The position numbers and the translations under genes are program-made. Under the pieces are notes generated by a model. It worked only from the letters and a program-made list of their open reading frames with translations. It ran no database searches and was not told where the DNA came from. From contig JAHIZR010000018.1 of assembly GCA_018814465.1 (NCBI GenBank), forward strand, positions 1-5,113: a DNA stretch of 5,113 bases, read 5' to 3'. This DNA is from a bacterium. GTDB lineage: Bacteria; Electryoneota; RPQS01. Shown here piece after piece: positions 1-5,020 of this stretch; position 1 is the stretch's first letter, and each line of letters starts with the position of its first letter.

Positions 1-1
1 A

Positions 2-502
2 AACTGCTTTACTGGTGAATTATCGAATATCAAGCTGGCATCAGCGGCAATGGCACAAGGCCGGTTGGCGGGTTCCAATCTGTACATGATTACTTTGGTG
101 AAGAATTTTCCGGGGACGCTTGGATCCTTTGCAACAAGAATCGGGAAAACGGCATTAGGTGTGACAGGGCTTACCGAGTCACAGGCAAAAATGATGGATG
201 TGGACTATCGCGTGGGAACCACGGTCGTAGCCGATCGGCATCCGGGGAAACTCCCCGGCGCATCAAAAACAATGTTGAAGTTAATCTTTGCAAACCAGTG
301 TAATGTGCTGCTTGGCGCCCAAGTTGCGGGAGGAGACTCAGTCGGAGAATTAATAAACATGATGTCCGTAATTATCCAAAACAAGATGACCGATATGGAA
401 ATCGATACTCTCCAGATCGGCACACATCCATTATTGACCTCGTCGCCGCTTGCTTACCCGGTGATCAGTGCCACAGTCGACGCAATCAAGAAGAGATATT
501 GA
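2..502 (+). CDS. FAD-dependent pyridine nucleotide-disulfide oxidoreductase, C-terminal part (5' end outside window)
   Basis: The frame is open from base 2 to the TGA at 500-502, giving 166 visible residues, so the ATG at 50 is internal and the gene begins upstream. Visible residues 1-30 (FTGE, then KLASAAMAQGRLAGSNL) match the helix after the FAD-binding GDC motif in class III flavoprotein disulfide reductases (NADH oxidase, CoA-disulfide reductase and relatives), where an LAS-A---R-AG-N pattern is typical. The rest is the dimerisation domain, ending in a THPLLTSSPLAYPV segment; HP--T-SP-YP is common near the C-terminus of this family. Such enzymes are cytosolic and pass electrons from NAD(P)H through FAD to oxygen, disulfides, CoA-disulfide or rubredoxin-like partners. 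The Rossmann domains and redox-active cysteine lie outside the window, so the substrate cannot be assigned. A terminator follows at 608-629, suggesting this is the last gene of its transcript. The family call is firm; the subfamily is open. Confidence 0.85.
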   Translation, partial: NCFTGELSNIKLASAAMAQGRLAGSNLYMITLVKNFPGTLGSFATRIGKTALGVTGLTESQAKMMDVDYRVGTTVVADRHPGKLPGASKTMLKLIFANQCNVLLGAQVAGGDSVGELINMMSVIIQNKMTDMEIDTLQIGTHPLLTSSPLAYPVISATVDAIKKRY

Positions 503-607
503 CAGTAGTTCTTCAGAACAAATATGACACTTTTTCGGTTGATTTCATGGAGTGTTTTTAGTTTGTCAGTTATTTTGCTTTCGTGGATTTTGGGTGGTTT
601 CAGATTT

Positions 608-629
608 GGCCTGTTTTCAGGCCTTTTTT
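608..629 (+). terminator. Intrinsic (rho-independent) terminator after the oxidoreductase gene
   Basis: GGCCTG (608-613), loop TTTT (614-617) and CAGGCC (618-623) form a perfect 6-bp GC-rich stem, followed at once by six T residues (624-629) and more T-rich sequence. It lies 106 bases after the stop codon at 502 on the same strand, so it most likely ends the oxidoreductase transcript. Its presence also argues against the T-rich open frames that run through it being translated. Confidence 0.8.
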
Positions 630-879
630 ATTTGTTCTTTGGGTTGTTATGCTGTCTCAGGATAACTTCGGCGCTGCCGAAGTCGACATCGGTCACCACA
701 AGGTCAGGATTGATTTCGTACAACACAATCGCTCGCGCTTTTTCGCCTATTGCCTCCAAATCTTTGCGTCTATTAGATTTTGAACGAAAAAGCGGGAGAG
801 CTAAGGCAAGGGTTTTCATGAAATTGTTGTAGTTCATTCTCACCGATAACGCAGACACGGACTCCATGCAGGGCACCAA
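628..879 (-). pseudogene. Possible relic of an ABC-type substrate-binding protein gene (fragment)
   Basis: The minus strand is open for about 83 codons, from a TTG at 879 (an in-frame TGA lies two codons before it) to TAA at 628-630. The middle of the translation looks protein-like: NRRKDLEAIGEKARAIVLYE followed by INPDLVVTDVDFGSAEVI. This resembles the 'KA--LI--wkPDvVI--dDnAak-vi' segment of ABC-type substrate-binding proteins of the ABC_sub_bind kind, from memory of the family rather than a search. A complete protein would be about 300 residues or more; the part after this motif is missing, since the frame stops eight residues after the match. No good ribosome site precedes the TTG, and internal ATG codons have only a weak, tightly spaced GGTGAG. 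I infer a decayed fragment in an otherwise empty gap. It could instead be a chance open frame or a small unknown gene. Confidence 0.33.
665..683. other. Perfect inverted repeat / hairpin in the gap
   Basis: ACTTCGGC (665-672) and GCCGAAGT (676-683) are exact reverse complements separated by GCT, giving an 8-bp stem with a 3-base loop. No T-tract follows on either strand, so it is not a typical intrinsic terminator. It lies 36 bases after the terminator T-run and inside the minus-strand relic, where it codes for part of the DFGSAEV stretch. Its function is unknown; it may be coincidental to the coding sequence. Confidence 0.5.
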
Positions 880-979
880 TAATCAATGGGTTAGCTATTT
901 GGGTTGACCCTTGTTCTTTTAGGGATCAGGGCCTTTTGCGCCATCCACTGTACGTTGCACCACATGAAATATCAGAAAT

Positions 980-988
980 TGGTATATT
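980..988 (+). promoter_or_regulatory. Possible extended -10 promoter for the exported peptidase gene
   Basis: TGG followed by TATATT gives an extended -10 (TGn) with a hexamer matching the sigma-70 consensus at five of six positions. No good -35 hexamer sits 16-18 bases upstream; TTGCAC at 955-960 is 22 bases away, which is too far. Transcription would start near 995, leaving a leader of roughly 120 bases before the GTG at 1119. A weaker alternative is TATACA at 1084-1089, also without a -35. This is a tentative call in a lineage whose promoter consensus is unknown. Confidence 0.3.
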
Positions 989-1107
989 CAAGGGAAGAAG
1001 ATAAATGCAAGAGAGCAGGTAACGCAACGAGGTAGGGATAAGCCAGTCTAACCATAAGTAATCGGAACGGCTATCAAGCATTTTATACAACACATCTAAT
1101 TTTATTC

Positions 1108-1114
1108 AAGGAGA
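1108..1114 (+). promoter_or_regulatory. Shine-Dalgarno site that fixes the GTG start of the peptidase
   Basis: AAGGAGA ends four bases before the GTG at 1119, with the AGGAG core five bases away. This is near-consensus and supports GTG as the true start. That start is needed for the encoded protein to carry its complete export signal. Confidence 0.8.
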
Positions 1115-1118
1115 CACT

Positions 1119-2519
1119 GTGTTTCGTTTTACAACCTGTTTTGTTATTATTTTCGCTGTCACAGTGGGAGTAATACATGCCGAAGACCTTCAGCCAGGAC
1201 TGACACTGAAGCAAGCTCAAGAACTTTTAAGCTCGATTCAGCTGGATGCTCGTACACGTACGGCAATCAATGCCGTTACCAATAACGATATCAGAGATCT
1301 GGCTCTGAACCGTGACGTCCTGGCTGTGAACGACGATATTTTTTCGTTTAAACTTCCGACCAAGGGAATCACAGATCAAGCGAGTTCAGGACGGTGCTGG
1401 ATGTTTGCCGGTTTGAACCTGATGCGGCAGGAAGTCATCAAGAAGTACGATCTCGATGATTTCGAACTATCGCAGAGCTACCTTGCGTTCTGGGACTTGC
1501 TGGAGAAGAGCAATGTGTTTCTCGAGTATATCATTGAAACGCGCGACCGGGATATTCTGGATCGTGAGCTGGATAAACGTCTGGAAGACCCGGTTGGCGA
1601 CGGCGGGTATTGGGACTATGTGGTGAATATCGTAGAGAAGTATGGCGTTGTGCCGAAAAAGTTCATGGATGAGACACACAGCAGCGCAAATACCCGCCGC
1701 ATGCAGCAAATCCTGAGAGCCTTGCTCTTGCGCGACGCAGCCACACTCAGATCTCAAGCCGCGCAGGGTAAGCCAGTGGAGGAACTGCGCGCAGGGAAAT
1801 CCGCAATGCTGCAGGATGTGATGCGGGTACTGGTAATTAATTATGGAATGCCGCCGACTGAATTCGAATGGCGGACGACGGATTCCACAGGAAAGGCGGA
1901 CGATCCGGTTATTTACACTCCCCAGAAATTCTACAGCGATGTGATCGGCGCGGATTTATCGAATTATGTATCACTGGCGAGCTACCCAATTCATCCCTTC
2001 GGCAAGAACTACAGCATCAACACGACGCAGTCCATGGCGGACAAGCACGATGTATCGTTCATCAATATAGATGAAAAGCAGATGAAAGGCATCGCTCTTG
2101 CGGCGCTGCTTGACAGCAATCGGGTATGGTTCGGCTGCGACATGAGCCACGACGTCTACAGCAAGAAAGGTCTCATGGTTAAGGGTGTCTACAACTATGA
2201 GGAATTATTCGGCATCGATATCGAAATGACCAAGACGGAACGGCTGAATTTCCGGGATCAATCGAGTAATCATGCGATGGTATTGACAGGGGTGGATATT
2301 ATGGACGGTAAACCGCGCAAGTGGCTGGTGGAAAACAGTTGGGGCAAGGAACGAGGAGACAACGGCCTCTTTACCATGTCCGATGACTGGTTTGACGAAT
2401 ACGTCTTGAATGTAATCGTCCCGAAGCAGTATGTACCGGCAAAGATCATGGCAATAGCCGACGAGAAACCAACTCCGCTGCCGATTTGGGACCCGGCGTG
2501 GAGAGACCTGGGTTTCTAA
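1119..2519 (+). CDS. Exported bleomycin hydrolase / aminopeptidase C-like cysteine peptidase (family C1B)
   Basis: This 466-residue papain-fold cysteine peptidase belongs to the PepC/bleomycin hydrolase family, which removes N-terminal amino acids from peptides and usually forms a hexameric, self-compartmentalised barrel. The active site is intact: oxyanion Gln87 and nucleophile Cys93 in TDQASSGRCWMF, His385 in SSNHAMVLTG, and Asn406 in VENSWG. Other family blocks are FELSQSYLAFWDLLEK (about 115-130) and GDGGYWDYVVNIVEKYGVVP (about 160-179). Residues 1-21 look like a Sec signal peptide: FRF, a hydrophobic run, then cleavage after VIHA before EDLQPG. Classical PepC/BLMH is cytosolic and about 440-460 residues, so the mature enzyme here has near-normal length but is probably periplasmic or secreted. 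The C-terminal tail keeps the LP-WDP element but ends AWRDLGF, instead of the WDPMGALA-like ending I recall for the family. The GTG start is backed by a strong Shine-Dalgarno. No intrinsic terminator is evident after the TAA. The family is secure; the export is inferred. Confidence 0.93.
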   Translation: MFRFTTCFVIIFAVTVGVIHAEDLQPGLTLKQAQELLSSIQLDARTRTAINAVTNNDIRDLALNRDVLAVNDDIFSFKLPTKGITDQASSGRCWMFAGLNLMRQEVIKKYDLDDFELSQSYLAFWDLLEKSNVFLEYIIETRDRDILDRELDKRLEDPVGDGGYWDYVVNIVEKYGVVPKKFMDETHSSANTRRMQQILRALLLRDAATLRSQAAQGKPVEELRAGKSAMLQDVMRVLVINYGMPPTEFEWRTTDSTGKADDPVIYTPQKFYSDVIGADLSNYVSLASYPIHPFGKNYSINTTQSMADKHDVSFINIDEKQMKGIALAALLDSNRVWFGCDMSHDVYSKKGLMVKGVYNYEELFGIDIEMTKTERLNFRDQSSNHAMVLTGVDIMDGKPRKWLVENSWGKERGDNGLFTMSDDWFDEYVLNVIVPKQYVPAKIMAIADEKPTPLPIWDPAWRDLGF

Positions 2520-2606
2520 CAGCTGTCAAATATTGGGAAGCCGAATCGCGTGTACCTTCGTCCCATTCCGCAAGACAGCCAGGAATTGATAAAGATCACA
2601 ATCGGA

Positions 2607-2635
2607 TTGACAATAATACGGGGAAATGCTACATT
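2607..2635 (+). promoter_or_regulatory. Strong candidate sigma-70-type promoter for the propeller gene
   Basis: A perfect -35 TTGACA (2607-2612) is followed by a 17-base spacer and TACATT (2630-2635), which matches the -10 consensus at four of six positions. The -10 is preceded by TGC, making it an extended -10. Start of transcription is expected near 2642, about 95 bases before the ATG at 2736. It lies in the 216-base spacer after the peptidase gene and suggests the propeller gene has its own promoter. Confidence 0.5.
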
Positions 2636-2697
2636 TTGATGCGCAATCGACAACGGCTATGACTATTCGAAGAATGGTGGTAGCCCAATCAGACAAC

Positions 2698-2703
2698 TAT
2701 AAT
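2698..2703 (+). promoter_or_regulatory. Second possible -10 element close to the propeller gene
   Basis: TATAAT is a perfect sigma-70 -10 hexamer. The best-spaced upstream hexamer (TGGTGG at 2675-2680, 17-base spacer) is a poor -35. If used, transcription would begin near 2710 with a leader of about 26 bases. It may be a downstream secondary promoter to the one at 2607-2635, or chance. Confidence 0.3.
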
Positions 2704-2722
2704 GAGTCATCAATTCATCAGC

Positions 2723-2728
2723 GAAGGG
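2723..2728 (+). promoter_or_regulatory. Ribosome binding site of the propeller gene
   Basis: GAAGGG lies seven bases before the ATG at 2736. It is a moderate Shine-Dalgarno at good spacing and supports that ATG, from which the protein begins with a typical export signal. Confidence 0.6.
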
Positions 2729-2735
2729 CAGTCTC

Positions 2736-4919
2736 ATGAGATCGTACTACTTGATCGCGGTTCTTGTATTGGCAATTTGGGCAGAAAGAGTTGTCGCATA
2801 TGACTGGCAGCTTCAGACTCCGTATCCAACGGTTAGCTGGCTCTCGGATGTGGACTTTATCAATGAATCACTCGGTTGGGCTGTTGGACGCGACGGCACT
2901 GTATTGAAAACTGAAGATGGCGGTGAAACATGGGAAAGCAAGACTTCGGGAATTGATGATAATTTGTATGACGTGGACTTTGTCGATGAACTGACCGGCT
3001 GGGCTGTCGGCAGATACTCGATCTGCATCAAGACGACAGATGGCGGAGAGACATGGTTCGTTGTTTATGTACCTATTCCATACCCCTACGCAAATCTCTA
3101 TGAGGTGGAGTTTGTTAATGAAACAACCGGCTGGATAGCGGGAGATAACGGAATCTGGAACACAACGGACGGCGGAATTACCTGGGAAGAACAAGCCGCG
3201 GAATACTCGGCTGATTTCAGGAGTATTGTTTTCGTGGACAGTACGACAGGCTGGTGCGCAGGATACAGCGATTCCGCAGCGGAGGATGTTGTCTATCATA
3301 CGACTAATGCAGGCCAGACATGGGAAGCCCAAGGCTTCTTGGGTGATTTCGGTATCAGGGACATTTTCTTTCTCGACTCTTTAAGGGGTTGGGCCGGTGG
3401 CGGCAAGTATGAGAATGGAACTTGGGCAACCCGGATTTTCCACACATCAGATGGTGGTATGACGTGGGCAGCACAGAATGTTCCCCAACTATCAACGATA
3501 TACGAGATTGTATTCGTATCCGAAAATGTCGGGTGGGCTGCGATGTCCGGTCGCGTTCTTCACACGACAAACGGCGGTCAGTTTTGGAGTATCTATGAGC
3601 ACGATCTCTTAAACGATACCAGTGTGGACGCGGTCGATGAAGATAATGCTTGGGTAGTCGGATGGTTAGGTCAGATCATGGGAACGGATGATGGGGGATC
3701 GAATTGGGAGATGCAGAGTCGCGGAACCCGCCACGCTCTATACGATATTTTCTTCCTTGACCAGTTCAATGGCTGGGCGGTTGGACCTGTGCGAACCTTG
3801 CTTCACACATCAGATGGTGGAGACCTCTGGGAGGAGCAATTCGTTCCGGGCGATCAATGGGATGCATATTACGCAGTGGGTTTTGCCAATTCAGAAGTTG
3901 GCTGGATATTGGGTAACGGTGGTCTGATAATGCATACGGAGGATGGCGGGCTGACATGGAATCCTCAAACCAGTGGAACCGATGTCTACATGCAGCACAT
4001 CTTCATCCTCGATGAGAATCACGTGTGGGCGATAGGCAGCCAGTACGACGGGGATACCGGTCAATACCATAATGTCATTGTTCAAACGGTAAACGGCGGA
4101 ACGACATGGACCACAATCCACGCAAGTAACGACAATTATGGTCTGAGCGATCCTGTGTTTTTCGACGAGAATCATGGATGGATTGCGGGGAGTCGCGGGT
4201 ATCTTGCTAAAACGGAGGACGGCGGTCATACCTGGACAGCGGTCGAAATCGGCACGGATGAAATCCATCTCACGATGTGTTTTTCAGATCCTCTGCACGG
4301 CTGGATCGTCGGCCAGGACACAAACTATGATCAGCAGCTTGCGCGCCGAACATCAGACGGCGGGGTGTCCTGGGAAAACATGAACCTTACCGGGTATGAG
4401 AGATTTTCCGACATCGTCTTCCTGGATTCTCTGAATGGCTGGGTTCTTGGATACAACTACTTTTCTCCCAGAGTTATTTCACGCACGACAGACGGGGGAA
4501 TATCCTGGAATCCTATGAGTAGTGAAATCAACGGAAATTTCTACACTCTATCCTTCGTGAATGACAGCCTGGGTTGGGTATCAGGCCAAGACGGTATGAT
4601 CATGCGTTATGGCCAGCCGGACAGTGCAGCGTCATGGATAGTCGAGCCGCTGCTGCCTGCTTCGTACTCATTGTCGGTTTATCCTAATCCATTCAATGGG
4701 ACCGCATCTGTGAGTTTCGTCCTGCCCGGGACTGGTCATATCGAGCTGAAGATCTATGATATTTCCGGGCGTCAGGTTACGTCACTCGCAGCCGAAGTGC
4801 TTTCTGCGGGAAGTCACCGGATATTATTTGATGCGCATGAATGGGCAAGTGGTAACTACTTTATCAACTTGAATACGCCGCTTGGCCAGGAATCACGGCG
4901 ATTCGTTCTACTCAAATAG
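2736..4919 (+). CDS. Exported Asp-box (Ycf48/BNR-like) beta-propeller protein with a C-terminal sorting-type domain
   Basis: This 727-residue protein has three parts. Residues 1-21 form a probable Sec signal peptide (MRSYY, a hydrophobic run to about 16, cleavage after VVA). Residues 22-625 are a chain of repeats of about 39-51 residues, each with a GWAVG-like strand followed by an Asp-box (S/T-x-D-G-G-x-T-W), as in Ycf48/BNR-type propellers. GW motifs sit at 47, 88, 132, 172, 218, 266, 305 (AW), 346, 389, 430 (VW), 481, 522, 568 and 613. Thirteen have an Asp-box or a degraded copy; the last does not. Residues about 641-727 form a tail with YPNPFN (649-654), IYDISGRQV (673-681) and ASGNYFINL (704-712), resembling Por-type (type IX) C-terminal sorting domains. 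Such proteins are usually secreted or surface-anchored; ligand or enzymatic role cannot be told. Sialidase activity should not be inferred, since Asp-boxes are structural. The gene has its own likely promoter and a strong terminator. Confidence 0.88.
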   Translation: MRSYYLIAVLVLAIWAERVVAYDWQLQTPYPTVSWLSDVDFINESLGWAVGRDGTVLKTEDGGETWESKTSGIDDNLYDVDFVDELTGWAVGRYSICIKTTDGGETWFVVYVPIPYPYANLYEVEFVNETTGWIAGDNGIWNTTDGGITWEEQAAEYSADFRSIVFVDSTTGWCAGYSDSAAEDVVYHTTNAGQTWEAQGFLGDFGIRDIFFLDSLRGWAGGGKYENGTWATRIFHTSDGGMTWAAQNVPQLSTIYEIVFVSENVGWAAMSGRVLHTTNGGQFWSIYEHDLLNDTSVDAVDEDNAWVVGWLGQIMGTDDGGSNWEMQSRGTRHALYDIFFLDQFNGWAVGPVRTLLHTSDGGDLWEEQFVPGDQWDAYYAVGFANSEVGWILGNGGLIMHTEDGGLTWNPQTSGTDVYMQHIFILDENHVWAIGSQYDGDTGQYHNVIVQTVNGGTTWTTIHASNDNYGLSDPVFFDENHGWIAGSRGYLAKTEDGGHTWTAVEIGTDEIHLTMCFSDPLHGWIVGQDTNYDQQLARRTSDGGVSWENMNLTGYERFSDIVFLDSLNGWVLGYNYFSPRVISRTTDGGISWNPMSSEINGNFYTLSFVNDSLGWVSGQDGMIMRYGQPDSAASWIVEPLLPASYSLSVYPNPFNGTASVSFVLPGTGHIELKIYDISGRQVTSLAAEVLSAGSHRILFDAHEWASGNYFINLNTPLGQESRRFVLLK
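2805..4610 (+). repeat. Tandem protein repeats: 14 Asp-box propeller units
   Basis: Residues 24-625 of the propeller protein consist of 14 units with GW-to-GW spacings of 41, 44, 40, 46, 48, 39, 41, 43, 41, 51, 41, 46 and 45 residues. Asp-boxes end at W66, W107, W150, W196, W244, W284, W324, W365, W408, W458, W500, W546 and W591. Unit 4 has NAGQTW and units 6 and 10 have NGG in place of DGG; units 7 and 8 have SNW and DLW endings. Unit 14 lacks the Asp-box, but the mature N-terminus (DWQLQTP, from residue 23) resembles the segment after each box (TWESKTSG), so it may supply the missing strand. Confidence 0.85.
4656..4919 (+). other. C-terminal sorting-type (Por secretion tail-like) domain of the propeller protein
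   Basis: Codons 641-727 encode a compact beta-sandwich-type tail: LPASYSLSVYPNPFN, a strand ending in SFVLP, LKIYDISGRQV, SAGSHRILFD, ASGNYFINLN and a final basic-hydrophobic RRFVLLK. This order is characteristic of type IX secretion (T9SS) type A tails and similar tails in FCB phyla. Whether this organism has a type IX system cannot be seen here; related phyla carry look-alike tails where the export route is not established. Confidence 0.8.
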
Positions 4920-4951
4920 AAACTGCCCAATAACTGTTGACCAGACATGAT

Positions 4952-4973
4952 AGGTCCGGCATTCGCCGGACCT
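4952..4973 (+). other. Perfect 9-bp stem-loop after the propeller gene, without a T-tract
   Basis: AGGTCCGGC (4952-4960), loop ATTC and GCCGGACCT (4965-4973) pair perfectly. The hairpin starts 33 bases after the TAG stop. It is followed by CAGGCTA rather than T residues, so alone it is not a standard intrinsic terminator. It may protect the transcript's 3' end or help the terminator just downstream. Confidence 0.65.
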
Positions 4974-4983
4974 CAGGCTACTG

Positions 4984-5020
4984 ACAAACCCCATCATTAT
5001 TGGTGGGGTTTGTTATTGTT
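4984..5020 (+). terminator. Strong intrinsic terminator after the propeller gene, possibly bidirectional
   Basis: Bases 4984-4996 pair with 5001-5013 around the loop TTAT. The 13-bp stem (ACAAACCCCA against TGGGGTTTGT, extended by a T-G wobble, C-G and A-T) is followed by the T-rich tail TATTGTT. It lies 64 bases after the stop codon of the propeller gene. The A/T-rich outer stem would also give a partial T-run on the minus strand, so it could serve a convergent gene entering from the right. Confidence 0.8.

Larger units (their letters stand above)
503..1118. other. 616-base gap between genes without a convincing intact gene
   Basis: This stretch holds the terminator at 608-629, the hairpin at 665-683, the minus-strand relic at 628-879 and a promoter candidate at 980-988. 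From about 530 to 660 the + strand is T-rich, which produces hydrophobic-looking but unsupported open frames. From 880 to 975 I see nothing convincing. The last 120 bases are probably the leader of the peptidase gene and carry its Shine-Dalgarno at 1108-1114. No tRNA, insertion sequence ends or repeat array was seen. Confidence 0.6.

Noticed and set aside
508..519. Short palindrome GTTCTTCAGAAC just after the oxidoreductase stop
   Set aside because: Only 4-5 bp of stem with no other context; such palindromes are expected by chance.
583..783. A second overlapping + strand frame of 66 codons
   Set aside because: It shares the T-rich stretch and the internal terminator, has no ribosome site and its translation resembles nothing known.
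524..832. A + strand 102-codon frame with a hydrophobic, membrane-like N-terminus
   Set aside because: The hydrophobicity comes from a T-rich stretch, there is no Shine-Dalgarno before the ATG, and a strong intrinsic terminator (608-629) lies inside it. The C-terminal half has no recognisable features.
905..928. Imperfect hairpin (TGACCCT against AGGGATCA)
   Set aside because: The stem needs a bulge, the loop is long and no proper T-tract follows; it is too weak to call a terminator or operator.
964..1035. Small + strand frame of 23 codons (MKYQKLVYSREED...)
   Set aside because: No ribosome site precedes it, it overlaps the candidate promoter of the peptidase, and no family is recognisable.
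2522..2579. GCTGTC ... GACAGC inverted repeat after the peptidase gene, considered as a terminator
   Set aside because: The two 6-base arms are 46 bases apart with no T-tract, so it is not a credible intrinsic terminator. No other candidate was found in that spacer.
2868..3332. Long minus-strand frame (154 codons) opposite the propeller gene
   Set aside because: It is a by-product of the repeated GW/DGG/TW codons on the + strand, which leave the antisense frame free of stops. It lacks independent protein character; the same applies to the minus-strand frame at 3891-4268.
2805..4610. Regularly spaced repeats considered as a CRISPR array or DNA-level satellite
   Set aside because: The repetition is at the protein level (Asp-box units of 39-51 residues). 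The DNA copies diverge and sit in one continuous reading frame.
2736..4919. Sialidase or BNR-hydrolase function for the propeller protein
   Set aside because: Asp-boxes are structural turns found in many propellers. No sialidase arginine triad or catalytic arrangement was recognised.
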